This document shows positions 1 through 8,936 of a DNA stretch of 64,000 nt, one piece after another. This DNA is from Paenibacillus sambharensis (lineage in GTDB: Bacteria > Bacillota > Bacilli > Paenibacillales > Paenibacillaceae), in contig NZ_QKRB01000044.1 in assembly GCF_003233845.1 (NCBI RefSeq), forward strand, positions 1-64,000, in the 5' to 3' direction. The stretch's first letter is position 1, and each line of letters opens with the position of its first letter. The translations under genes were made by a program, and so were the position numbers. The notes below the pieces were generated by a model. It worked only from the letters and a program-made list of their open reading frames with translations, made no database searches and had not been told where the DNA came from.

Positions 1-61
1 TTCGGGGTGGAAGCGCAGCAATGCGTGCAGCTGACGAATACTAATCGGTCGAGGGCTTATC
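1..61 (+). rRNA. 23S rRNA, 3' end (partial)
   Basis: The first 61 bases match the highly conserved 3' terminus of bacterial 23S rRNA, including the GACGAATACTAATCGGTCGA segment. The body of the gene lies to the left of the window. The following 196 bases (62-257) show no 5S rRNA sequence and no gene; they lead straight into a tRNA array, so the 5S copy of this operon must be elsewhere or absent. The exact 3' base is an estimate. Confidence 0.93.
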
Positions 62-257
62 CTATTAAGAACAAACAAACCAGCTAAGTTCTATAACTTC
101 ATTCGCATCCGGTTTTCAGGGTGTAAGCAAATACGCTAGATTACCCCTGTGTAGTTGGTGCGAGAATGCTTATATAGACAGTTGATCAAGTCTTTACCTG
201 ATCTGAATGGTTAACCGATGGGCCATTTGGACAAGCTTACAATCATCGGACCAATGT

Positions 258-334
258 GGCGGCATAGCTCAGCTGGCTAGAGCGTACGGTTCATACCCGT
301 GAGGTCGGGGGTTCGATCCCCTCTGCCGCTACCA
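258..334 (+). tRNA. tRNA-Met (CAT), elongator type
   Basis: Complete cloverleaf with a 7-bp acceptor stem (one G-U pair), anticodon loop TTCATAC giving anticodon CAT, T-loop GTTCGATCC and an encoded CCA. The closed G-U first acceptor pair and overall sequence resemble the elongator rather than the initiator tRNA of Bacillales. Confidence 0.97.
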
Positions 335-343
335 ACTTTATAA

Positions 344-419
344 GGACGCTTAGCTCAGCTGGGAGAGCATCTGCCTTACAAGCAGAGGGTCGGCGGTTCG
401 ATCCCGTCAGCGTCCACCA
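344..419 (+). tRNA. tRNA-Val (TAC)
   Basis: Complete cloverleaf: acceptor GGACGCT/AGCGTCC, anticodon loop CTTACAA (anticodon TAC), T-loop GTTCGATCC and encoded CCA. It starts nine bases after tRNA-Met and belongs to the same rRNA-linked array. Confidence 0.97.
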
Positions 420-450
420 TTTTTTTTTGCCGATTTTCGGTTTTAACTGT

Positions 451-527
451 GGAGCTGTGGTGTAGAGGCCTAACATGCCTGCCTGTCACGCAGGAGACCG
501 CGGGTTCGAATCCCGTCAGCTCCGCCA
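451..527 (+). tRNA. tRNA-Asp (GTC)
   Basis: Acceptor stem GGAGCTG/CAGCTCC, anticodon loop CTGTCAC (anticodon GTC), T-loop GTTCGAATC and encoded CCA. A T-run precedes it at 420-428 but has no stem of its own, so the array is probably co-transcribed. Confidence 0.97.
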
Positions 528-544
528 TTTTTCTTATAAGGTAC

Positions 545-620
<76 letters not shown>

Positions 621-650
621 TTTAAGCCAAATATGGCTGGTGGATTACAT

Positions 651-736
651 GGAGGGCTAGCGAAGTGGCCAAACGCAGCAGACTGTAAATCTGTTCTCTT
701 ACGAGTTCGGTGGTTCGAATCCATCGCCCTCCACCA
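651..736 (+). tRNA. tRNA-Tyr (GTA)
   Basis: An 86-base class II tRNA with a long variable arm. Acceptor GGAGGGC/GCCCTCC, anticodon loop CTGTAAA (anticodon GTA) and encoded CCA. The long variable arm together with the GTA anticodon fixes it as tyrosine. Confidence 0.97.
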
Positions 737-748
737 GTTTTAAATCAA

Positions 749-821
749 GAGCCATTAGCTCAGTTGGTAGAGCACCTGACTTTTAATCAGGGTGTCGTAG
801 GTTCGAGTCCTACATGGCTCA
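749..821 (+). tRNA. tRNA-Lys (TTT), CCA not encoded
   Basis: Acceptor GAGCCAT/ATGGCTC, anticodon loop CTTTTAA (anticodon TTT) and T-loop GTTCGAGTC. After the discriminator A the sequence reads TAA rather than CCA, so this last member of the array needs the CCA-adding enzyme, unlike its five upstream neighbours. Confidence 0.95.
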
Positions 822-838
822 TAACGTTTCAGTCTTAA

Positions 839-874
839 CCCCTTGCGGATCCCCGCAAGGGGTTTTGTTATATC
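839..874 (+). terminator. Rho-independent terminator of the rRNA/tRNA operon
   Basis: A perfect 10-bp stem CCCCTTGCGG/CCGCAAGGGG with a four-base loop is followed by TTTTGTT. It closes the rRNA-tRNA transcript just before the next gene. Confidence 0.9.
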
Positions 875-929
875 TAGGCGTACTTCTTCATGCTCGTGGG
901 CATGCTACATCCGAAAGGGGTGTGAAGTC

Positions 930-1877
930 TTGGTTTTTTGGCTTGCCGCAATCACTTCGTTCGGTATTGTATATGCAGCAGTTCCCTTCATGAAGAAGAT
1001 TGCAATCCGGTATGGGGTTGTAGACCGCCCAGGAGCACGCAAGATCCATTCCTTGCCGGTTCCCCTGCTTGGCGGTACTGCCATTTATGTCGGTACAATT
1101 GTGTCGCTCTGGTTGTTCACTGGGGTACATGACTTAACAGAAGCCATTGCAATTGGCGGCCTGCTGATCGTTGCAATTGGTTTACTCGATGATATTACCA
1201 AGTCACGCGGGATAGACTTTCCGGTCTGGCCAAGAATCATTGTATACACAACGGCTGCCATTGTGCCGGTTGTCCTGGATATCCGGGTACTCGGGCTGAC
1301 CAATCCTGGTCCGGGAGGAATGTTTATTTTCCCCTACTGGCTGTCTGGGGTTGCTACCGTTCTATGGATATTCGCCATGATTAATATGGTCAACTTCATC
1401 GATGGTGTAGATGGTCTGGCGGCGGGTGTATGTATGATTTCCTCGTTGACCCTGTTTGTTGCAGCTTTTGTGAAAGGGAATATGGATACGGCTGTCTTGG
1501 CTCTAATTGTCTTTGGTGCTTGTGCAGCATTTCTGACCTACAACTTCTACCCAGCCCGTATTTTTATGGGGGATGCAGGGGCAGCCTTCTTGGGATATAC
1601 GCTTGCAGTCATTGCTGTCCAAGGCACCTTCAAAGGCACAACCTTCATTACAACGTTTATCCCTTTCCTGGCATTAGGTGTTCCAATCATGGATACGCTC
1701 GTAGTCATGATGCGGCGGGCTATGGAGGGCAGAGAGCTGCACAAAGCGGATAAGCTGCATACTCATCATGTGCTGATGCGCTGGGGACTGACCCAAATCC
1801 AAACGGTATCGTTTATGTATTTGCTCGCTATCGTGTTTTCCCTGCTGTCCATTGTACTGCTGCTGGCCGCTGGATAA
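930..1877 (+). CDS. tagO: Undecaprenyl-phosphate GlcNAc-1-phosphate transferase (WecA/TagO, MraY family)
   Basis: Integral membrane enzyme that moves GlcNAc-1-phosphate from UDP-GlcNAc to undecaprenyl phosphate, the first step of wall teichoic acid and related polymers. The 315-residue product is mostly hydrophobic (about ten membrane segments). It shows the family motifs: the VDRPGARKIH region after the first helix, NFIDGVDGLAAG near residue 155, RIFMGDAG near residue 208, and a THHVL histidine motif before the last helices. I chose the TTG at 930 because AAAGGGG ends nine bases before it; the longer frame back to 843 would run through the tRNA terminator. It is transcribed separately from the tRNA array. 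Annotation as TagO rather than another WecA paralogue is by family only. Confidence 0.88.
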   Translation: MVFWLAAITSFGIVYAAVPFMKKIAIRYGVVDRPGARKIHSLPVPLLGGTAIYVGTIVSLWLFTGVHDLTEAIAIGGLLIVAIGLLDDITKSRGIDFPVWPRIIVYTTAAIVPVVLDIRVLGLTNPGPGGMFIFPYWLSGVATVLWIFAMINMVNFIDGVDGLAAGVCMISSLTLFVAAFVKGNMDTAVLALIVFGACAAFLTYNFYPARIFMGDAGAAFLGYTLAVIAVQGTFKGTTFITTFIPFLALGVPIMDTLVVMMRRAMEGRELHKADKLHTHHVLMRWGLTQIQTVSFMYLLAIVFSLLSIVLLLAAG

Positions 1878-1957
1878 ACCAGAAGGCATTTATAGGCAAG
1901 CTCCGGTTATGATACAATGGCAAAAAACAGGTGACACCGGATAGGAGCTGCCTAAAC

Positions 1958-3085
1958 ATGAATGCATCTTGGCGAAACCAGCTGGAATCATTATTTCCTC
2001 ATACGTTCTCTACCAAGACAGTTAAGAAATCGGAGTGGCTCAAAGATTTGGAGGAAAGCGCCCTTCCTGAACAAATGGAGAATCAGGCATTAGAGATGGG
2101 AACTCCCTATCGAACGAAGAATGGAACTGTCCGTTTCTTGGTGAGCAAGAAGCCTGAGCAGATAGAATATGTTGAACTAACCGACGTTATAACCCACCGG
2201 GAGCAGCAGCTGCTTAGCATTATCATCCGTCAGGCAGCGCTAGAGCATAAGCCGGAAGGCGGAAAGCCGGCAGCTGAAAAGGAGCGGATCGCTCTGGAGC
2301 TTGGCAGATGGGTTAAGGAACAGCTGGAGTCCGGCAAGAGGACTAATCCGGTTCCTATTGATTATACAAGCAGCCGTTTGGAGCACGAGATGATTCCTTT
2401 CCTTATTGTGCGCGAGCAGGGGACTGCTCACTCTGAGCATGAAGGCCTGGAAAAGCTGCTTCAATCCTTCTTCGAGGAAGAAGTCATGATCATTCCTCTG
2501 CAGGAGCAGGAATGGCTTATATTAGGCCCGGCGTCTATTCTTAGGGAGGACATGGCTGAAAGCCGGATGGATGAAGAAGGTGAGACGGCTGATGATATGC
2601 TTACCGGCATCTGTTCCGGACTTCATGGCATGCTGGCGAACGAATGGGTAGGCGAATGCCATGTGGCGGTTGATTACCCGATCATCCCGGCGGAGTCGAT
2701 TGTCGATACGGCAGCTACCCTGCGGGAGACAATCTCGCTGGGCCGTAAATATCATATCGGCGAGAATATCCATTTTCCCTGGATGCTTTCCCTGGAACGG
2801 CTGCTTAATGGCATCCCGGAGGAACAGAGGCACCGTTATATTGAGCTTGTTGTGAACCGGTCCGATCTGCTGCTGGAGCCTGAAATTATCACGACGCTGG
2901 AAACCTTCTTCAGTATGAATTGCAATGTTAGTGATACGGCCAAGAAGCTATACATCCATCGAAATACGCTTTTGTACAGACTGGACAAGCTGAAACAGGA
3001 TACAGGGCTTGATGTCCGGCTGTTCCGGGATGCGGTTCTCGTCAAGATTATATTGTTATTGTATAAAGTAACGAAAAGAAAGTAG
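1958..3085 (+). CDS. PucR/CdaR-type helix-turn-helix regulator
   Basis: A 375-residue protein whose C-terminal 60 residues (about 310-370) form the PucR C-terminal helix-turn-helix: a run with NVSDTAKKLYIHRNTLLYRL followed by a DxRLF segment, as in CdaR and PucR. The N-terminal 300 residues have no motif I can name and presumably sense a ligand. The ATG was chosen for the AGGAG ten bases upstream; the frame is open further back to a GTG without a ribosome site. It lies 90 bases before msmX, so it may regulate sugar uptake, but that is only context. Other PucR-family members control purine, sugar-diacid or amino-acid genes. Confidence 0.8.
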   Translation: MNASWRNQLESLFPHTFSTKTVKKSEWLKDLEESALPEQMENQALEMGTPYRTKNGTVRFLVSKKPEQIEYVELTDVITHREQQLLSIIIRQAALEHKPEGGKPAAEKERIALELGRWVKEQLESGKRTNPVPIDYTSSRLEHEMIPFLIVREQGTAHSEHEGLEKLLQSFFEEEVMIIPLQEQEWLILGPASILREDMAESRMDEEGETADDMLTGICSGLHGMLANEWVGECHVAVDYPIIPAESIVDTAATLRETISLGRKYHIGENIHFPWMLSLERLLNGIPEEQRHRYIELVVNRSDLLLEPEIITTLETFFSMNCNVSDTAKKLYIHRNTLLYRLDKLKQDTGLDVRLFRDAVLVKIILLLYKVTKRK

Positions 3086-3175
3086 TTTTTTTGTATAGTA
3101 TGTGCATATCCATTTCCCCCATATTGCGATACTATTAAGTCAGTTAAGAAATCAATCGTTTAGGGGGAAATGAAC

Positions 3176-4297
3176 ATGGCAGGCGTACGCTTAGAGCATG
3201 TCTACAAGAAATATCCCGGTTCCGATAATGCATCCGTTAAGGACGTTAATCTCGATATTAAAGATAAAGAGTTCCTCGTACTCGTTGGCCCGTCGGGTTG
3301 TGGTAAATCCACGACACTGCGGATGATTGCTGGTCTCGAAGAAATTTCCGAAGGCAAGCTGTTCATTGGCGACCGTCTTGTAAACGACGTAGCACCGAAA
3401 GACCGCGATATCGCAATGGTGTTCCAGTCCTACGCATTGTACCCGCACATGAACGTTTACCAGAACATGGCATTTGGCTTGAAGCTGCGTAAGTTTAAGA
3501 AAGCCGATATCGACAAGCGTGTTCGTGAAGCCGCTAAGATTCTCGATATTGAGCACCTGCTTGACCGTAAGCCGAAGGCACTTTCCGGTGGTCAGCGTCA
3601 GCGTGTTGCCCTGGGCCGTGCGATTGTCCGTGAACCACAAGTGTTCCTGATGGACGAACCGCTCTCCAACCTTGATGCTAAGCTGCGCGGTCAGATGCGT
3701 GCTGAGATCAGTAAGCTGGCTAAACGTCTGGAAACAACCGTTATCTACGTAACGCATGACCAGATTGAAGCGATGACAATGGGTGACCGGATCGTAGTTA
3801 TGAAAGACGGTATCATCCAGCAAGCAGCTTCTCCGGATGAGCTTTACAATCATCCAGTCAACATCTTCGTTGCCGGCTTTATCGGCTCGCCTTCGATGAA
3901 CTTCATCAAAGGTTCGCTGACAGAGCAAGGCGGATCGGTTCATTTCAAGACAACAGGAATCGATATCGCACTTACTGAAGGTAGAGCGAAGATCGTACGC
4001 GAGAAGGGTTACGTAGGCAAAGAAGTTATCATCGGCGTTCGTCCTGAAGACCTTCACGATGAGCCTGTATTCCTGGAAGCATCCCCTGGCAGCATCGTAA
4101 CGGCTCTGGCTGAGGTTGTTGAGAACCTTGGTCACGAGAAGAATATCTACCTGAACGGTATCGGTAACGACACAGTTATCGGACGTGTAGATGGCCGTTC
4201 TGATATTAAAGAAGGCAGCAACGTCAAGCTTGCGATCGACATGAACAAGATCCACATGTTCGACCTGCAAACAGAGCTGAATGTCTTCGAAAGCTAA
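3176..4297 (+). CDS. msmX: MsmX/UgpC-type ATPase of carbohydrate ABC importers
   Basis: Cytoplasmic ATPase that powers sugar importers of the MalFGK type. The 373-residue protein has Walker A GPSGCGKST near residue 37, a Q-loop in VFQSYALYPHMNVY, the ABC signature LSGGQRQRVALGRA, Walker B VFLMDEPLSNLD and the switch histidine in YVTHDQ. A C-terminal TOBE/regulatory region follows. The second ATG (3176) is chosen because AGGGGG sits eight bases upstream, while the ATG at 3170 is only two bases from it. No permease or binding-protein gene is adjacent, so like B. subtilis MsmX it probably serves several importers, including the ATPase-less Ugp cluster at 34519-37872. Codon use is strongly biased, suggesting high expression. 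Confidence 0.93.
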   Translation: MAGVRLEHVYKKYPGSDNASVKDVNLDIKDKEFLVLVGPSGCGKSTTLRMIAGLEEISEGKLFIGDRLVNDVAPKDRDIAMVFQSYALYPHMNVYQNMAFGLKLRKFKKADIDKRVREAAKILDIEHLLDRKPKALSGGQRQRVALGRAIVREPQVFLMDEPLSNLDAKLRGQMRAEISKLAKRLETTVIYVTHDQIEAMTMGDRIVVMKDGIIQQAASPDELYNHPVNIFVAGFIGSPSMNFIKGSLTEQGGSVHFKTTGIDIALTEGRAKIVREKGYVGKEVIIGVRPEDLHDEPVFLEASPGSIVTALAEVVENLGHEKNIYLNGIGNDTVIGRVDGRSDIKEGSNVKLAIDMNKIHMFDLQTELNVFES

Positions 4298-4320
4298 TAC
4301 AGGCTGAGTAAGCCTTACTG

Positions 4321-4348
4321 AAGCCGTCCCGTAAGGGACGGCTTTTTT
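4321..4348 (+). terminator. Rho-independent terminator of msmX
   Basis: A perfect stem AAGCCGTCCC/GGGACGGCTT with loop GTAA runs directly into a T-run. Confidence 0.94.
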
Positions 4349-4407
4349 ATAACGACGAACAAGGCTAAGCTGCTATCCTACAGTCTGAAGCTTCAGGAGG
4401 CTAAACG

Positions 4408-4436
4408 TTGATTTCGGCGTTCAATTCCTTTACGAT
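4408..4436 (+). promoter_or_regulatory. Predicted sigma-A promoter of the hprK operon
   Basis: TTGATT and TACGAT are separated by 17 bases, about 70 bases upstream of the hprK start and downstream of the msmX terminator. It is the only well-spaced pair I found in this gap. Confidence 0.5.
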
Positions 4437-4503
4437 GAATACATTGGATAAATGAGACCCTCTGTACTGAGCCGATTAGTACAGGTATAAGGAGGCCACA
4501 TCC

Positions 4504-5442
4504 GTGCCTAAACGAGTAAAAGTATCCGAATTAATTCAACAATTCAATCTGGAGATAATAGCCGGAGAAGATGGACTGAAGAGGGGCATCACGGTTGATG
4601 ACCTGTATCGTCCGGGTCTCGAGATGGCCGGTTATTTTCATTACCATCCGACTGAGCGGGTACAGATATTGGGTAAGACAGAGCTTGCCTTCATGGAAAC
4701 ACTGGATAGTACGGAGCGTACAGAGCGGCTGGAGAGGCTCTGTCACGAAGAGACGCCGTGCATTATTATCACCCGCGGTATAGAAGCCCCTCAGGAGCTG
4801 CTGGAGCAAGCTGAGGCGAAGAAGATTCCGCTGCTTCGCAGTCAGGCAGCCACGACCTTCCTGATCAGCCGGATTACCGGTTTCCTGGAACGAAAGCTGG
4901 CTCCTACGGCAACGATTCATGGTGTTCTAGTGGACATCTACGGGATAGGCATGCTGATCACCGGTTCCAGTGGTATCGGCAAGAGTGAAACTGCCCTAGA
5001 GCTTGTTAAGCGCGGGCATCGGCTTGTCGCCGACGATGCAGTGGAGATCAAACAAACCTCGGACGGCCAGCTGCACGGCTCTGCGCCGGAGCTGATCCGG
5101 CATCTGCTGGAAATCCGCGGTCTTGGTATTATTAACGTGATGACGCTGTTCGGGGCAGGGGCTGTCCGCACGCAAAAACGGATCAGTGTTGTTATTAAGC
5201 TTGAGAACTGGCAGCAGGAAAAACAATACGACCGGCTAGGTCTTGATGAGGACACAACGAGAATTATTGATACGGATGTGCCGCTTGTAACCGTACCGGT
5301 AAGACCGGGCCGTAACCTTGCTGTAATTATTGAAGTGGCTGCTATGAATTTCCGGCTGAAGCGGATGGGGTATAATGCGGCTCTGCAGTTCACCAACAAG
5401 CTGACCGAAACCATTGCAGATGATATGGATGATTATGAATAA
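4504..5442 (+). CDS. hprK: HPr kinase/phosphorylase
   Basis: Bifunctional enzyme that phosphorylates Ser46 of HPr and Crh, and removes that phosphate by phosphorolysis (producing pyrophosphate), at the head of carbon catabolite repression. The 312-residue protein has the P-loop GSSGIGKS at about residues 154-161, the preceding catalytic histidine in TIHGVLVD (about residue 139), and the family signature [10 protein letters not shown] near residue 205. The GTG start is preceded by a strong AAGGAGG. It heads an operon with lgt, ppaX and yvoF. A target protein, Crh/HPr with Ser46, is encoded at 24853. Confidence 0.97.
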   Translation: MPKRVKVSELIQQFNLEIIAGEDGLKRGITVDDLYRPGLEMAGYFHYHPTERVQILGKTELAFMETLDSTERTERLERLCHEETPCIIITRGIEAPQELLEQAEAKKIPLLRSQAATTFLISRITGFLERKLAPTATIHGVLVDIYGIGMLITGSSGIGKSETALELVKRGHRLVADDAVEIKQTSDGQLHGSAPELIRHLLEIRGLGIINVMTLFGAGAVRTQKRISVVIKLENWQQEKQYDRLGLDEDTTRIIDTDVPLVTVPVRPGRNLAVIIEVAAMNFRLKRMGYNAALQFTNKLTETIADDMDDYE

Positions 5443-5458
5443 TAAAGGAGCGTAACGC

Positions 5459-6571
5459 ATGTTTGCAATGAGATTGGATCCCGTTGCCTTCTCCCTGGGC
5501 CCATTAACCGTGCACTGGTACGGTATTATTTTGGGTCTGGGTGCTTTGGCTGGTTTGATACTGGCCATCAGGGAAGGCAAACGGTTCGGGCTGCCGTCCG
5601 AGTTTTTCATGGATTTGCTGTTGTTCGGTGTACCTTCCGCCATAATCGGTGCAAGACTCTATTATGTCGCCTTCAAGTGGGACGAATACCGCGACAATCT
5701 GTGGGGCATATTCGCTATTTGGGAGGGCGGCATAGCCATTTACGGCGCGCTGATCGGGGCGCTGCTCTGCGGGTATATATACATAAGATCAAAGGGCTAC
5801 AGCTTCTGGAGAGTAGCGGATATATGCGCACCTTCCCTGATTGCGGGGCAAATGATTGGCCGCTGGGGCAATTTCGTCAATCAGGAGGCATATGGCGGCC
5901 CGGTTGAGGAGAGCTTCCTGCGGGACACACTGCATTTGCCTGCCTGGATAGTGGATCAGATGAATGTTCAGGGAATATACCACCATCCTACCTTTCTTTA
6001 TGAGTCGTTATGGAATCTTGCCGGACTTATCCTCCTCTTCATCTTGCGCAGGCAATCGTTCCTGCGAGCTGGGGAGCTGTTAATATCGTATTTTATCTGG
6101 TACTCGATCGGAAGATTCTACGTGGAAGGACTCCGGACTGACAGCCTGGCATTCCAGGGGCCAGGATGGCTGGATTCTGTTGTAGATGCGCTCTGGTCTC
6201 CGATGACTACTATCTTCGAAGCGGGATATCTTGACCCTGCCTATGGTAATGTCCGTACGTCCCAGCTCATGGCGATCCTGCTTGTTCTGGGCGGTATCGT
6301 ATTAATCATTTATCGCCGCAAGAGCGGTGCGGCTTCCGAGCGTTATCTGGACCCGATGATTAACTTCAAGACAGGAAGACCGGCCGGCGGTACAGCAGAG
6401 GAATCCACACCCGCCAAGGATGCTGCGGAGCAGGGGGTTCCTATTATGATCACGCCGCTTGCTGCCGAAAAAGAAGCTGACCGGCCGAAGCAGGGGGAGG
6501 CTTATGAGAAGCAAGAACCCCGTGAGGAAGGCCGGGAAGGAGAGAACGATGACAGCAAAGACAAGAATTAA
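5459..6571 (+). CDS. lgt: Prolipoprotein diacylglyceryl transferase
   Basis: Membrane enzyme that moves diacylglyceryl from phosphatidylglycerol to the lipobox cysteine of prelipoproteins, for example the UgpB lipoprotein encoded at 36466. The 370-residue protein has seven hydrophobic segments and the Lgt signature GRWGNFVNQEAYGGP near residues 134-148. An N-terminal HWYG motif and a GRFYVEGLRTD segment match the family. After the last helix it has a charged, probably disordered tail of roughly 75 residues rich in Glu and Lys, longer than in most Lgt proteins. The tail overlaps the first codons of ppaX. Confidence 0.96.
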   Translation: MFAMRLDPVAFSLGPLTVHWYGIILGLGALAGLILAIREGKRFGLPSEFFMDLLLFGVPSAIIGARLYYVAFKWDEYRDNLWGIFAIWEGGIAIYGALIGALLCGYIYIRSKGYSFWRVADICAPSLIAGQMIGRWGNFVNQEAYGGPVEESFLRDTLHLPAWIVDQMNVQGIYHHPTFLYESLWNLAGLILLFILRRQSFLRAGELLISYFIWYSIGRFYVEGLRTDSLAFQGPGWLDSVVDALWSPMTTIFEAGYLDPAYGNVRTSQLMAILLVLGGIVLIIYRRKSGAASERYLDPMINFKTGRPAGGTAEESTPAKDAAEQGVPIMITPLAAEKEADRPKQGEAYEKQEPREEGREGENDDSKDKN

Positions 6572-7217
6572 TACGGTATTGTTCGATCTGGACGGTACCA
6601 TTCTAGATACCAACGAGTTGATCATACAGTCCTTCATGCATGCACTGAAAGACATTGTCCCGGCTGATTTCAGCAGGGAGCACATGATTCCCAGCATGGG
6701 TATGCCATTGGCATACCAGATGCAGAAGTTCTCGGGACTTGAGGATGTGTCCCATCTGATTGCGACGTACCGGGAGATCAATCTCCGTCTGCACGATGAT
6801 TTGGTGACTACCTTCCCCTATGTGAATGAAGTCATGGAGCGTCTGCACAAATCAGGCTTCAAGCAGGGAATTGTGACAACGAAGATGAGGCTGACGACTG
6901 ACCGTGGACTTGCTTATGTCGGTCTTCGGGATTATGTCCAGTCGGTTATTACAGTAGACGATGTCCAGCATCCGAAGCCGCATCCTGAGCCTGTGCTGAA
7001 TGCGATCAGGGAGCTGGATGCTGAACCAGCGGCCACGCTGATGGTAGGGGACAGCGTCGTGGATATTCAGGCGGCCAACGAAGCGGGTGCTGTTTCGGTC
7101 GGTGTTGCATGGTCACTGAAGGGTGAGAAGGTGCTTAGAGATGCGGGGGCCAACCATATCATTCACGACATGCGCGATCTATACGAGCTGGTAGGCCTGG
7201 AGCGTGTGACAGCTTGA
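6549..7217 (+). CDS. ppaX: Pyrophosphatase PpaX (HAD family)
   Basis: A HAD-superfamily hydrolase; in B. subtilis PpaX removes the pyrophosphate released when HprK dephosphorylates Ser-P-HPr. HAD motif [13 protein letters not shown] is near residue 12, motif III lies around the HPKPHPEP segment, and motif IV is in [12 protein letters not shown]. The ATG inside the lgt tail is chosen because AAGGAGAG lies just upstream and gives the family's usual 222-residue length. The gene overlaps lgt by 23 bases, consistent with translational coupling. Confidence 0.92.
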   Translation: MTAKTRINTVLFDLDGTILDTNELIIQSFMHALKDIVPADFSREHMIPSMGMPLAYQMQKFSGLEDVSHLIATYREINLRLHDDLVTTFPYVNEVMERLHKSGFKQGIVTTKMRLTTDRGLAYVGLRDYVQSVITVDDVQHPKPHPEPVLNAIRELDAEPAATLMVGDSVVDIQAANEAGAVSVGVAWSLKGEKVLRDAGANHIIHDMRDLYELVGLERVTA

Positions 7218-7711
7218 GGAATGTCGAACGGTACCCTGTTGAGGGTCCTAATGCCCTCTGGCAAATGTACCGGACGGTCAGCCGCTTCAAGGCGGTACGA
7301 AATTTTATTTTCATTCAGCTGTCCCGCTACTGCCCGTCCCTGCCCGTTAAGAACTGGATTTATCGGCGCATCCTTGGCATGAAGGTGGGCAGGCACACCT
7401 CGTTTGCCCTTATGGTCATGGTAGATGTCTTCTTCCCGGAAAGAATCGAGATTGGAGATAATTCCATCATTGGCTACAACACGACTATTCTCACGCATGA
7501 GTATTTGATCCGGGAGTACCGGCTAGGGCATGTCCGGATTGGGAGCGGGGTTATGGTCGGAGCTAATACGACGATATTGCCCGGTGTAACCATTGGGGAC
7601 GGGGCAATCATTGCTGCAGGCTCAATTGTTCATAAGGACGTCGAGCCATACTCATTCGTCGGAGGCAACCCGATTAAGGTGATCCGTGCACCTGACAGAG
7701 AAGAGGCTTGA
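7214..7711 (+). CDS. Hexapeptide-repeat acyltransferase (YvoF-like)
   Basis: A 165-residue left-handed beta-helix protein of the acetyltransferase family. Isoleucine-patch hexapeptides are visible from about residue 70 onward ([12 protein letters not shown], then [19 protein letters not shown] and [11 protein letters not shown]), and it ends with the typical [11 protein letters not shown]. The TTG start overlaps the ppaX stop and no alternative start lies nearby. It occupies the same position as yvoF downstream of ppaX in B. subtilis. The acceptor substrate is unknown. Confidence 0.85.
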   Translation: MRNVERYPVEGPNALWQMYRTVSRFKAVRNFIFIQLSRYCPSLPVKNWIYRRILGMKVGRHTSFALMVMVDVFFPERIEIGDNSIIGYNTTILTHEYLIREYRLGHVRIGSGVMVGANTTILPGVTIGDGAIIAAGSIVHKDVEPYSFVGGNPIKVIRAPDREEA

Positions 7712-7745
7712 GTCAGGCAGCAAGCGTGTAAAATAAACCGTAATG

Positions 7746-7775
7746 TCCGGCTGGATTTCAGCCGGATTTTGTTTT
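7746..7775 (+). terminator. Terminator of the hprK-lgt-ppaX-yvoF operon
   Basis: Stem TCCGGCTG/CAGCCGGA with a five-base loop is followed by TTTTGTTTT. Confidence 0.88.
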
Positions 7776-7898
7776 ATGCGTGAGCAGAGGACGGCTACCC
7801 GGTGACACCCCCTGCTGTCTTGGGCATATACTGTGGTGATGGGCGGCATACCAGCTTGGGGGTAATGCGAATGGGCAGGAATAAGCGAGGGTTAGGCT

Positions 7899-8351
7899 AT
7901 GAACTCATATAAACCGGAACAAGGCGCAAACAACTGGAACCCCTTTGAATTTATGGAGCAGCTGCAGGGAGATCAGAATACAGCAGCGGATACCTCTTGG
8001 GTGGAAGGCTTCGTCAAGGAAGCGATGGACCGGGCATTCCGCGGAGCTGTAAGAACATCTGCCGAACCACGAAGAAGCGGGGGAAGCTCGAGAGTTGAGC
8101 AGTTTGAAACCCATAAGAATGTGATCATTAAGATTCCGCTGCCCTATATGTCTCCCGATATTAGGACATACGCTGGGGAAGAATCGCTTAAGCTGGAAGG
8201 TGCTCCTCCGCATATTCCAGCTTTAATCCGGTTTCGTTCGGTTGTGGAGCCTACCAGCGGCAGAGCTGTTTACCGCAGCGGAATTCTGCAGCTTACATTT
8301 CGCAAACGGCCGCCTGAAAACCGGTTTCACGAGATCCGAATCCGGTATTAA
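7899..8351 (+). CDS. Hsp20-like (alpha-crystallin fold) protein, possibly spore-associated
   Basis: A 150-residue soluble protein. Residues from about 65 on (HKNVIIKIPLP, then SLKLEG, ending in GILQLTFRKR) read like the edge strands of an alpha-crystallin/Hsp20 domain, with a short Gln/Asn-rich N-terminal arm. GerT and CotP of spore formers have this architecture, so a spore-coat role is possible, but similarity is weak by eye. An upstream purine stretch (GAGGGTTAGG) supports the ATG. It is transcribed toward a convergent small gene. Confidence 0.5.
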   Translation: MNSYKPEQGANNWNPFEFMEQLQGDQNTAADTSWVEGFVKEAMDRAFRGAVRTSAEPRRSGGSSRVEQFETHKNVIIKIPLPYMSPDIRTYAGEESLKLEGAPPHIPALIRFRSVVEPTSGRAVYRSGILQLTFRKRPPENRFHEIRIRY

Positions 8352-8450
8352 AGAATACAAGGCTACCCGGGTCAAAGGGAAAAGGCGCACACCGACCGCG
8401 GCGTACACCTTTCCCGGAAGACGTCTCCCAGCCTGGCAAGCGGGCTTCTC

Positions 8451-8864
8451 TTAGAAGAATGGGGCAGCGAACAGTGCGGCGAGAAGGAATAACGGGATGG
8501 CAAAACCGAGTCCGGCTCCGAAGCCATAGCCAGGATAGCCATAGCCGCCGAAACCATATCCCGGATAGCCTAAGCCGAAAGCTTTCGTTCCGGCTTTCTT
8601 CATTTTGCTGCCGGAAGTCGATGCCTTGGCATTCTTGCGTTTACGAAGCCGTTTAACGGCAGGATGTGCGGCTGCTTGTTTACGAAATTGCTGGATCGCT
8701 GCCTGAGGAACACCTGCAGGCGGCTTAAAGTAGACGACGCCATCCTGAACACGGTCCATTACACCCGTGAAGAGATCACCAGAATGAGTCATAGCCAGAA
8801 CGGTTCGCCCGCAATGAGGATGGATGGCATCCTCGATAATGGGATGGCAGGCAATCATGTGCAT
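8451..8864 (-). CDS. Small protein with Gly/Tyr-rich linker and C-terminal hydrophobic tail
   Basis: The 137-residue product has an N-terminal region with scattered His/Cys (HMIACHP, HPHCGRT) and a GDLFTGVMDRVQDGVVYFKPP segment resembling a short SH3/Sm-like barrel. A basic stretch and an aromatic Gly-Tyr repeat (GYPGYGFGGYGYPGYGFG) follow, then a roughly 20-residue hydrophobic tail. The ATG lies eight bases after AGGAGGTG. Similar proteins occur in spore-forming Bacillales, but I do not recognise a named family. Confidence 0.7.
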   Translation of the reverse strand: MHMIACHPIIEDAIHPHCGRTVLAMTHSGDLFTGVMDRVQDGVVYFKPPAGVPQAAIQQFRKQAAAHPAVKRLRKRKNAKASTSGSKMKKAGTKAFGLGYPGYGFGGYGYPGYGFGAGLGFAIPLFLLAALFAAPFF

Positions 8865-8886
8865 GTGTATTCACCTCCTGATTTCT

Positions 8887-8919
8887 TAGAAAAAGCCATC
8901 GGCCTTGCGACCGATGGCT
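8887..8919 (-). terminator. Minus-strand terminator after the YjcZ-type gene
   Basis: Stem AGCCATCGG/CCGATGGCT, read on the minus strand, is followed by TTTTTCT. It separates the two minus-strand genes on either side. Confidence 0.82.
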
Positions 8920-8936
8920 GGGACAAGTATCAAAGG

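Noticed and set aside
3191-4270. A 359-codon open frame on the minus strand opposite msmX
   Set aside because: It is the mirror of a highly biased, real ABC ATPase gene; no ribosome site and no recognisable protein features.
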